Source of the DNA: Rubrimonas sp036770645
GTDB lineage: Bacteria; Pseudomonadota; Alphaproteobacteria; Rhodobacterales; Rhodobacteraceae
Reading direction: 5' to 3'
Assembly: GCA_036770645.1 (NCBI GenBank)
Contig: DAIPIU010000070.1
Location: 1-14,894, forward strand
Length of the DNA: 14,894 nt
The notes beneath the pieces were generated by a model that had not been told where the DNA came from, did no database searches, and saw nothing but the letters and a program-made list of their open reading frames with translations. This document shows, piece after piece, positions 1-5,620 of this stretch (position 1 is the first letter of the stretch; every line of letters begins with the position of its first letter). Both the position numbers and the translations under genes were made by a program.

Positions 1-88
1 TGGCGGATGGGGTGGGATTCGAACCCACGGTGGGAGGACCCACGCCAGTTTTCAAGACTGGTGCCATCGACCGCTCGGCCACCCATCC
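1..88 (-). tRNA. tRNA-Ser(UGA)
   Basis: Read on the minus strand this folds as a class II tRNA. The acceptor arms GGATGGG and CCCATCC pair, the discriminator is G and the 3' CCA is encoded (positions 1-3). The anticodon loop reads CTTGAAA with anticodon TGA at 52-54, so it reads UCA and related serine codons. The long variable arm (GTGGG-TCCT-CCCAC) is diagnostic of Ser/Leu/Tyr-type tRNAs and the T loop GGTTCGAATCC is canonical. The 5' end is at 88; the CCA reaches the first base of the window, so nothing downstream can be seen. Confidence 0.97.
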
Positions 89-105
89 AGGCATGCGGGC
101 GCGAC

Positions 106-116
106 ATTACAGCATA
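106..116 (-). promoter_or_regulatory. possible -10 region of tRNA-Ser
   Basis: On the minus strand, 18-28 bases before the mature tRNA 5' end, the local AT-richer stretch TATGCTGTAAT offers TATGCT or TGTAAT as a -10 element. No convincing -35 is seen. The heptamer GCTATGC occurs twice here (minus strand, 133-127 and 118-112). This is a weak assignment based on position and composition only. Confidence 0.25.
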
Positions 117-288
117 GCGCGCAGGCGCATAGCCCCCGGGCGGCGATGGATGCGGGCCGCGCGCCGGTCGCGGCGACGCGCGCGGACCGCGATGCGGGCG
201 CGGTCGGGCGCGTCGGGCGCGTCAGTGCCGCAGGGGGCGCGGCGGTGCCCGCGCGCCGGCCGGGTCCGGCCCCTGCGCCCGCGCCGCG

Positions 289-1134
289 TCAGTCGCCCGT
301 CGCGCCGGGCGGGGGGTCGGGCCGCCGGAACAGCAGCTTCGCCTGCTCGCGCGGGTGCATGGCGCGCGGCGCGGCGCCGCGGAGCAGGCCCTGCGCCCGG
401 CGCGCCGCCCCGCCCGCCTCGGGGCGCGAGCCGCGCTCGTTCGGCCGCGCGACCTCGTCGGCCCGGGCCAGCGGCGGCTCGATGCAGCGTTCCGGCGCGC
501 GCGCCAGCAGGTCCAGCAGATGCGACACGTCCTCGATGCGCTCGGCCACCAGATGGGTGACCGGCCCCTCGCGCTGGATCCGCCCCGTGACCCGCAGCAG
601 CCGCCCCGCCAGCACGGCGCGCCGGTGGGCCTCGTAGACACGCGCCCAGACCACGACATTCACCACGCCCGTCTCGTCCTCGAGCGTCACGAACAGGACG
701 CCCTTCGCCGAGCCCGGGCGCTGGCGCACGATCACGAGGCCGCACACCGCCACGCGCGCCCCGGGCGGCGGCAGGCCCAGCCGGTCGGCCGTCAGGCAGG
801 ATGGCGGCAGGGGCCAGCCGCGCCCCCCATGCCCCGCCCCCCCCTGCCCCGCGATGTCCCCGCCCAGCCCCCGCCCGTCGGCACCCGCCCCGTCCGCGCC
901 GGGCCCGTCCGGGATCCGCGCCCGGCCCGCAGAGCGCGCCGGGCCGCCCGGCGCGCCGCCCGCGGATGCCGCGCCTGCCGCCGCCCCCTGCCGCCGCGGG
1001 GCTGGCGCATCGGCGCGGGCGCGCAGCGCCTCGGTCCGGGCCGAGCGGGCGAGGCCGGGCGCACCGGAGAAATGCGCGGCGCCCGCCGATCCGGCGGGTT
1101 CGGGGAAGGCGGAGGAGAGCGGAATGCGCGGCAT
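289..1134 (-). CDS. DnaE2-type C-terminal OB-fold protein (truncated error-prone DNA polymerase)
   Basis: The 281-residue product starts MPRIPLSS. From about residue 113 it matches the C-terminal OB (nucleic-acid-binding) region of DnaE2/ImuC: the core CGLVIVRQRPGSAKG, then FVTLEDETG, a VVW strand and an IQREG motif. The DnaE2-like tail ADEVARPNERGSRP and HPREQAKLLF follow near the end. A complete DnaE2 has about 1,100 residues with PHP, palm, fingers and HhH domains; none are present, and residues 1-112 are a Gly/Ala/Pro/Arg-rich stretch I cannot assign. GC-rich third positions continue through that stretch, so it looks translated rather than frameshifted. The ATG at 1134 is the only good start, five bases from a LexA box. 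Known role of the parent: SOS translesion synthesis with ImuA and ImuB, neither of which is here. It may be the fused ends of a collapsed imuA-imuB-dnaE2 cassette, or a stand-alone OB protein. The C-terminal family match is firm; activity is unknown. Confidence 0.7.
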   Translation of the reverse strand: MPRIPLSSAFPEPAGSAGAAHFSGAPGLARSARTEALRARADAPAPRRQGAAAGAASAGGAPGGPARSAGRARIPDGPGADGAGADGRGLGGDIAGQGGAGHGGRGWPLPPSCLTADRLGLPPPGARVAVCGLVIVRQRPGSAKGVLFVTLEDETGVVNVVVWARVYEAHRRAVLAGRLLRVTGRIQREGPVTHLVAERIEDVSHLLDLLARAPERCIEPPLARADEVARPNERGSRPEAGGAARRAQGLLRGAAPRAMHPREQAKLLFRRPDPPPGATGD

Positions 1135-1139
1135 GGTAG

Positions 1140-1154
1140 GAACATTAGAGGAAC
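1140..1154 (-). promoter_or_regulatory. LexA box (alphaproteobacterial SOS operator)
   Basis: The minus strand reads GTTC-CTCTAAT-GTTC, an exact match to the GTTC-N7-GTTC direct-repeat LexA box established for Rhodobacter and other alphaproteobacteria. It ends five bases from the ATG of the DnaE2-type gene and lies 209 bases upstream of the divergent modA ATG. The closeness to the minus-strand ATG implies either a very short or absent 5' leader, or a transcription start within or next to the box. SOS control of the minus-strand gene is inferred from position. Confidence 0.75.
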
Positions 1155-1307
1155 ATATGCGCGATTCGCAACGCCGGCGATGCCGGGCGGTCCGGGGGGC
1201 GGCGCAGGCGACCGCGGCGCGGTCCACCGCGTGGCGGCCGAGGGATCGCCGGCGCGATCGCGGCGGTGCGGCAGTTGCGCAGCGCGGGCTCCGGCCGGGA
1301 ATAACGC

Positions 1308-1336
1308 TTGCGCGGCCTCGCCGTCGCGATGCTAGC
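1308..1336 (+). promoter_or_regulatory. putative modA promoter
   Basis: TTGCGC (1308-1313) and GCTAGC (1331-1336) are separated by 17 bases and end 27 bases before the modA ATG. The -35 keeps TTG, and the -10 is only a loose match of the CTAG type often tolerated in GC-rich alphaproteobacteria. No ModE-like or Mop-box palindrome was recognised. Supported by spacing and position alone. Confidence 0.3.
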
Positions 1337-1363
1337 CTCGGCCGGCCATTCCGGAGATCCGCC

Positions 1364-2110
1364 ATGCGCCGCGCCGTCGCCCTCGCCCTCGCCCTGCTGC
1401 TCGCCGCCCCGGCGGCGCGGGCGCAGCCCCTGGTGGTGTTCGCGGCGGCGAGCCTGCGCAACGCGCTCGACGAGATCGCGGCCGGCTGGGACGGCGGCGA
1501 GGCGGCCGTCTCCTACGCGGCGAGCTCGTCGCTGGCGCGGCAGATCGAGCAGGGCGCCCCGGCCGACCTGTTCATCTCGGCCGATGCGCCGTGGATGGAT
1601 CACCTCTCCGCGCGCGGGCTGATCCGGGAGGAGACGCGGGCCGACCTGCTGGGCAACGCCATCGTGCTGATCGCCCATGGCCGCGACGCGGCGCCGGCGG
1701 CGATCGGTCCCGGCGCCGATCTCGCGGCGATGCTGGGCGACGGGCTGCTCGCCATGGCCAATGTCGACGCCGTGCCCGCCGGCCGCTACGGCCGCGCCGC
1801 GCTGCGGAGCCTCGGGCTGTGGGAGGGCGTCGCGGACCGGGTGGCGCAGGCCGACAACGTGCGCGCGGCGCTGGCGCTGGTGTCGCGGGGCGAGGCGCCG
1901 CTCGGCATCGTCTACGCCACCGACGCGGCGGCCGATGACGGGGTGAGCGTGGTCGCGACCTTCCCGCCCGACAGCCATCCGCCGGTCGTCTATCCGATGG
2001 CGGTGCTCGCCGGCAGCGCCCACCCCGGGGCCGCGGCCTTCGCGGCGCATCTGACCTCGACCGCCGCGCGGCAGGCCTTCGCGCGGCAGGGCTTCGTCGT
2101 GCTGGACTGA
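1364..2110 (+). CDS. modA: ModA, periplasmic molybdate-binding protein
   Basis: Substrate-binding protein of the molybdate ABC transporter, which captures molybdate or tungstate in the periplasm and delivers it to ModB. It has 248 residues. Residues 1-20 are a signal peptide (RR, an Ala/Leu core, then AARA before QPLVVF). The mature start VVFAAASLRNALDEIA is the family's first strand and anion-binding loop, followed by SYAASSSLARQIEQGAPADLFISAD, another family hallmark. AATSTAARQ-like residues and FARQGFVV near the C terminus match the usual ModA ending. The ATG at 1364 is chosen over longer in-frame extensions because it begins the signal peptide and has GGAG (1353-1356) upstream. It is followed six bases later by modB in the same operon. 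Confident family assignment; choice of molybdate over tungstate is by family. Confidence 0.93.
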   Translation: MRRAVALALALLLAAPAARAQPLVVFAAASLRNALDEIAAGWDGGEAAVSYAASSSLARQIEQGAPADLFISADAPWMDHLSARGLIREETRADLLGNAIVLIAHGRDAAPAAIGPGADLAAMLGDGLLAMANVDAVPAGRYGRAALRSLGLWEGVADRVAQADNVRAALALVSRGEAPLGIVYATDAAADDGVSVVATFPPDSHPPVVYPMAVLAGSAHPGAAAFAAHLTSTAARQAFARQGFVVLD

Positions 2111-2116
2111 CGGGCC

Positions 2117-2809
2117 GTGTTCGGGCTGTCCGAGGCCGAATGGGCGGCGGTGCTGCTGTCGCTGCAGGTCGCGACCTGGGCGACCGCGCTCAGCCTACCG
2201 GCCGGGATCGCCGTCGCCTATCTGCTGGCGCGCTGCGAGTTCTGGGGCAAGCAGGTGCTCAACGGCCTCGTGCACCTGCCGTTGATCCTGCCGCCGGTGG
2301 TCACGGGCTATCTGCTGCTGCTGTTCTTCGGGCGGCGCGGGATCGGCGGGCAATTCCTCGAGCAGGCCTTCGGCGTGGTGCTGGCCTTCCGCTGGACCGG
2401 CGCTGTGCTGGCGGCCGCGGTGATGGCCTTTCCGCTGATGGTGCGCGCCATCCGCCTGTCGATCGAGGCGGTGGACCCGAGGCTCGAGGCTGCGGCGGCC
2501 ACCCTGGGCGCCAACCGCGCCTGGACCTTCCTCGTCGTCACCCTGCCGCTGATCGCGCCGGGGATCGTCGCGGGCGCGATCCTCGCCTTCGCCAAGGCGA
2601 TGGGCGAGTTCGGGGCCACGATCACCTTCGTCTCGAACATCCCCGGCCAGACCCAGACCCTGCCTTCCGCGATCTACACCTTCACGCAGGTCCCGGGCGG
2701 CGACGCGGGCGCGATCCGCCTGACGCTGGTGGCCGTCGCGGTCGCCATGACGGCGCTGCTCGCCTCGGAATTCGTGGCGCGCCGGGTGGCCGCGCGCATC
2801 GCCGCATGA
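2117..2809 (+). CDS. modB: ModB, molybdate ABC transporter permease
   Basis: Inner-membrane permease of the molybdate transporter, a homodimer in the family that couples to ModC. The 230-residue product (GTG start at 2117, six bases after the modA stop) has about five hydrophobic segments: residues 10-35, 45-70, 90-115, 135-165 and 200-220. The ABC permease EAA loop is visible as RLEAAAATLGANRAWTFL followed by LPLIAPGIVAG, and LPPVVTGYLLLLFFG is a typical ModB segment. Length is normal for the family (about 225-235). Its last codons overlap the modC start as ATGA, which suggests translational coupling. No alternative function is likely given modA and modC on either side. Confidence 0.94.
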   Translation: MFGLSEAEWAAVLLSLQVATWATALSLPAGIAVAYLLARCEFWGKQVLNGLVHLPLILPPVVTGYLLLLFFGRRGIGGQFLEQAFGVVLAFRWTGAVLAAAVMAFPLMVRAIRLSIEAVDPRLEAAAATLGANRAWTFLVVTLPLIAPGIVAGAILAFAKAMGEFGATITFVSNIPGQTQTLPSAIYTFTQVPGGDAGAIRLTLVAVAVAMTALLASEFVARRVAARIAA

Positions 2810-3912
2810 GCCTGTCGGTCGACATCCGCCATGCCTTCCCGGGCTTCCGGCTCGAGGCGCGCTTCGACGCGCCGCCCGGGCTGACGGCGCTGTTCGGCCG
2901 CTCGGGCTCGGGCAAGACCACGGTGATCGACGCCGTGGCGGGGCTGCTGCGCCCCGAGGCGGGGCGCATAGCGGCCGGCGGCGCCGTGCTGTTCGACGCG
3001 GCCGCCGGCGCCTTCCTGCCGCCGCACCGGCGCCGCGTCGGCTATGTCTTTCAGGATTCGCGGCTGTTCCCGCATCTGAGCGTGCGCCAGAACCTCGGCT
3101 TCGGCCGCTGGTTCGCGCCCCGCGGCGCGACGGGCCCGGCCTTCGACCATGTGGTCGGGCTGCTGGGGATCGGGCACCTGCTCGACCGCCGTCCGGCGCG
3201 CCTGTCGGGCGGCGAGAGGCAGCGCGTCGCCATCGGCCGGGCCCTGCTGGCCGCGCCCCGCGTGCTGCTGCTCGACGAGCCGCTGGCGGCGCTGGACGAG
3301 GCCCGCAAGGCGGAGATCATGCCCTACCTCGAGGCGCTGCGCGACGAGACGCGCATCCCGATCCTCTATGTCAGCCACTCGGTCGCCGAGGTCACGCGCC
3401 TGGCCACCACGGTCGTCGCCATGGCGGATGGCGCGGTCCGGCGCGTCGGCCCGCCGGCCGACCTGATGGCCGACCCCAACGCCTTCCCGCTGATGGGCCG
3501 TCAGGAGGCCGGCGCCCTGCTCGACGCCCGCGTGGTCCGCCATGCACCGGACGGGCTGACCGAACTCGCGGTCTCGGGCGGCACGCTCTGGGCGCCCAAC
3601 GTCGAGCTTCCCGTCGGGGCGTCCCTGCGCGTGCGCATCCGCGCCCGCGACGTCATGCTGGCCGACCGCCGGCCCGAGGGGATCAGCGCGCTGAACGTGC
3701 TGTCCTGCGTGGTCGAGGCGGTCAGCGAGGGCGGGGCCATCGTCGATGTCGGCCTGCGCTGCGGCGCGGACCGGCTGCTGGCCCGGATCACCCGCCGCAG
3801 CCTCGATGCCCTCGGCCTCGCGCCCGGCGGCGACTGCTACGCCATCGCCAAATCCATCGGCGTCGGCCGGCGCGACCTCGCCCCGGCCGCGCCGGACAGG
3901 ATGCCGGGATAG
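2806..3912 (+). CDS. modC: ModC, molybdate ABC transporter ATPase
   Basis: ATP-binding subunit that powers molybdate import through ModB. It has 368 residues, normal for ModC. Walker A GRSGSGKT is at 31-38, the Q-loop at YVFQDSRLFPH, the ABC signature LSGGERQ at 133-139, Walker B VLLLDEP at 153-159 and the switch histidine at 191 (SH in YVSHS). Residues about 290-360 form the C-terminal Mop/TOBE region (ALNVLSCVVEAVSEGG...), which binds oxyanion in related proteins and separates ModC from general importer ATPases. The ATG at 2806 overlaps the modB stop by four bases. No further gene is attached; 321 non-coding bases follow. Confidence 0.94.
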   Translation: MSLSVDIRHAFPGFRLEARFDAPPGLTALFGRSGSGKTTVIDAVAGLLRPEAGRIAAGGAVLFDAAAGAFLPPHRRRVGYVFQDSRLFPHLSVRQNLGFGRWFAPRGATGPAFDHVVGLLGIGHLLDRRPARLSGGERQRVAIGRALLAAPRVLLLDEPLAALDEARKAEIMPYLEALRDETRIPILYVSHSVAEVTRLATTVVAMADGAVRRVGPPADLMADPNAFPLMGRQEAGALLDARVVRHAPDGLTELAVSGGTLWAPNVELPVGASLRVRIRARDVMLADRRPEGISALNVLSCVVEAVSEGGAIVDVGLRCGADRLLARITRRSLDALGLAPGGDCYAIAKSIGVGRRDLAPAAPDRMPG

Positions 3913-4018
3913 GGCGCCCGGCCGGGGTTTCCCGATCGGGGACGCGGGGCGGAGGGCGGCGGAGACAGGCCGGCGGCAGGGGAGGCCGGCGGGCGGCACG
4001 GCCCGGGTCGGATGCGGC

Positions 4019-4044
4019 CCGCCCCGGCTTCGCGGGCGGGGCGG
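4019..4044 (+). terminator. hairpin after modC, weak terminator candidate
   Basis: CCGCCCC (4019-4025) pairs with GGGGCGG (4038-4044) around a 12-base loop, and alternative nested pairings are possible. It lies about 106 bases after the modC stop. No T-tract follows, so it is at best a non-canonical terminator and could be chance in such GC-rich DNA. Confidence 0.25.
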
Positions 4045-4124
4045 CGTTCCGCGTCGCGCGCGCCGGCCCCGACGGGACACGGACAGCGCGTTCCGGCCGG
4101 CGCGCCCGACGGCGGCGGCATGCG

Positions 4125-4163
4125 GCGCGCAAGGCGGCGCGCGGACCGCCCCGCCTTGCGCGC
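4125..4163. repeat. 13-bp perfect inverted repeat upstream of cobS
   Basis: The left arm GCGCGCAAGGCGG (4125-4137) and right arm CCGCCTTGCGCGC (4151-4163) are exact reverse complements separated by 13 bases. The right arm contains the TTGCGC proposed as the -35 of cobS. With no T-tract after it, an operator or a DNA-structure element fits better than a terminator. Chance pairing is easier in GC-rich sequence, but the AAGG/CCTT core argues for a real repeat. Confidence 0.5.
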
Positions 4164-4183
4164 GCTCGCCCGCGGCCTATTGT
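4156..4183 (+). promoter_or_regulatory. putative cobS promoter
   Basis: TTGCGC (4156-4161) and TATTGT (4178-4183) are spaced by 16 bases and end 50 bases before the cobS ATG. TATTGT is the most AT-rich patch in the neighbourhood. The -35 lies in the right arm of the inverted repeat at 4125-4163, so a protein bound there could occlude the polymerase. Inferred from motif resemblance only. Confidence 0.35.
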
Positions 4184-4233
4184 GCGACCCGACGCGGCGC
4201 ACAAGACGGCCGCCCAGCGCGAGGATCGATCCC

Positions 4234-5220
4234 ATGCCCGACGGCGCGGCCGCCCCCGAGATGCGCCCGACCCGCGACGTCCCCGTGCGCGAGGCTTTCG
4301 GCATCGACAGCGACATGACCGTGAAGGGCTTCGAGGAGGCCACCGACCGGGTGCCCGCCATCGACCCGACCTACCGCTTCGACCGCGACACCACCCTCGC
4401 GATCCTCGCGGGCTTCGCCCACAACCGCCGCGTGATGATCCAGGGCTATCACGGCACCGGCAAGTCGACCCACATCGAGCAGGTGGCGGCGCGGCTGAAC
4501 TGGGCCTGCGTGCGCGTGAACCTCGACAGCCACATCAGCCGCATCGACCTGATCGGCAAGGACGCCATCCGCCTGAAGGGCGGCGTGCAGGTGACCGAGT
4601 TCCAGGAGGGCATCCTGCCCTGGGCGCTGCGCAACCCCGTTGCCATCGTGTTCGACGAATACGATGCCGGCCGCCCGGACGTGATGTTCGTGATCCAGCG
4701 CGTGCTCGAAACCGACGGCAAGCTGACGCTGCTGGACCAGAACGAGGTGATCCACCCCCACCCGTCCTTCCGCCTGTTCGCCACCGCCAACACGGTCGGC
4801 CTAGGCGACACCACGGGCCTGTACCACGGCACCCAGCAGATCAACCAGGGCCAGATGGACCGCTGGTCGCTGGTCGCGACGCTGAACTACCTGCCCCATG
4901 ACGCCGAGACCGAGATCGTGCTGGCCAAGCAGCCCGACTGGGCCACGGCCGAGGGGCGGCTGACGGTCAGCCGCATGGTGACGGTCGCGGACCTCACGCG
5001 GTCGGCCTTCATGAACGGCGACCTGTCCACGGTGATGAGCCCGCGCACGGTGATCGCCTGGGCCGAGAACGCGCGCATCTTCGGCTCGGTGGGCTTCGCC
5101 TTCCGGCTGAGCTTCCTCAACAAGTGCGACGAGCTCGAGCGCCAGACCGTGGCCGAGTTCTACCAGCGCTGCTTCGGCGAGGAACTGCCCGAAAGCGCGG
5201 CCTCGGTGTCGCTGGGCTGA
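4234..5220 (+). CDS. cobS: CobS, AAA+ subunit of aerobic cobaltochelatase
   Basis: ATPase subunit that, with CobT, forms the motor complex driving CobN to insert Co2+ into hydrogenobyrinic acid a,c-diamide in aerobic cobalamin synthesis. The 328 residues match the usual CobS length (about 330). Visible AAA+ (MoxR/CobS type) parts are Walker A GYHGTGKS at 71-78, Walker B VAIVFDEYD at 136-144 with D141-E142, the sensor-1 stretch FATANT at 182-187 and an arginine-finger candidate at R210 in QMDRW. The family N-terminal segment VREAFGIDSDMTVKGFEEAT is also present. The ATG at 4234 is preferred over upstream in-frame starts because family similarity begins there and GAGGA (4221-4225) precedes it. 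VOC and cobT genes follow directly. The large chelatase subunit gene cobN is not in the window. Confidence 0.95.
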   Translation: MPDGAAAPEMRPTRDVPVREAFGIDSDMTVKGFEEATDRVPAIDPTYRFDRDTTLAILAGFAHNRRVMIQGYHGTGKSTHIEQVAARLNWACVRVNLDSHISRIDLIGKDAIRLKGGVQVTEFQEGILPWALRNPVAIVFDEYDAGRPDVMFVIQRVLETDGKLTLLDQNEVIHPHPSFRLFATANTVGLGDTTGLYHGTQQINQGQMDRWSLVATLNYLPHDAETEIVLAKQPDWATAEGRLTVSRMVTVADLTRSAFMNGDLSTVMSPRTVIAWAENARIFGSVGFAFRLSFLNKCDELERQTVAEFYQRCFGEELPESAASVSLG

Positions 5221-5224
5221 GGCC

Positions 5225-5620
5225 ATGTCCGCGCCGCCGCCCCCCGGATACCGGACGGTCAGCGTCTATCTGGTCGTGCCCGAGCCCGAGGCCGTCGCGC
5301 GCTTCGCGACCGGGGTGTTCGGCGCGGCCGAGGTCGAGCCGGCCACCCGCGATGAGGCGGGGCGCGTGCGCCACGTCGCGCTGGCCATCGGCGACAGCGT
5401 GGTGATGGCGGGCCGCGCGAGCGACGGGCATCCGGCGCAGACGGCGATGCTGCACGTCTATGTCGCCGACGCCGACGCAACCTTCGCCGCCGCGCTGGCG
5501 GCGGGGGCGGAGACGGTCATGCCGCTGACGGATCAGGATTACGGCGACCGCAGCGGCGGCGTGCGCGACGGGCAGGGCGTGACCTGGTGGATCGCGACGC
5601 GGACGGGGCCGGCGTCTTGA
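5225..5620 (+). CDS. VOC-superfamily protein (glyoxalase/PhnB-like)
   Basis: A 131-residue single-domain protein of the vicinal oxygen chelate fold, nearest in style to PhnB-like members. The N-terminal beta-alpha-beta half has SVYLVVPEPEAVARF and HVALAIGDSVVM (H50 is a possible metal ligand). The second half has LHVYVADADATFAAALAAGAETVMPLTDQDYGDR and ends SGGVRDGQGVTWWIATR. The usual SGGVRDPFG turn is here SGGVRDGQG. The substrate and any metal are unknown; many such proteins have no assigned reaction. It begins four bases after the cobS stop, and its TGA overlaps the cobT TTG, so it is co-transcribed and probably translationally coupled with cobST. That placement may point to a role with the chelatase, but no known VOC protein is part of that complex. 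Confidence 0.85.
   Translation: MSAPPPPGYRTVSVYLVVPEPEAVARFATGVFGAAEVEPATRDEAGRVRHVALAIGDSVVMAGRASDGHPAQTAMLHVYVADADATFAAALAAGAETVMPLTDQDYGDRSGGVRDGQGVTWWIATRTGPAS

Larger units (their letters stand above)
3913..4233. other. intergenic region between modC and cobS
   Basis: These 321 bases hold no convincing gene: open frames running through it lack recognisable protein motifs and are by-products of the high GC content. It contains a short GC-rich hairpin at 4019-4044, a 13-bp inverted repeat at 4125-4163 and a candidate cobS promoter at 4156-4183. I looked for a cobalamin riboswitch, which might be expected before a B12 gene, and did not recognise its conserved B12-box core. Confidence 0.6.

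Noticed and set aside
1..88. tRNA-Ser as the attachment site of an integrated element.
   Set aside because: No integrase gene and no repeat of the tRNA 3' end were seen in the window, and the sequence past the 3' end is not included.
204..221. Short tandem repeat (TCGGGCGCG twice) between tRNA-Ser and the DnaE2-type gene.
   Set aside because: Two copies of a nine-base GC-only unit are expected by chance at this composition; no array or element boundary is seen.
289..1134. A frameshift hiding the missing DnaE2 polymerase domain.
   Set aside because: The other frames at 700-1134 show no DnaE2 motifs, and only ~430 bases are available before the start, far too few for the missing ~900 residues.
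854..1363. N-terminal extension of modA back to an ATG at 854.
   Set aside because: The extension is antisense to the DnaE2-type gene and crosses the LexA box, and the ModA signal peptide begins at 1364.
4012..4233. Longer CobS start at 4012.
   Set aside because: The added residues are Arg/Ala/Pro-rich and unrelated to CobS; family length and similarity fit the ATG at 4234 with its own GAGGA.
3913..4233. Cobalamin riboswitch upstream of cobS.
   Set aside because: I did not find the conserved B12-box core or the expected long paired leader; the region has only simple GC-rich hairpins.
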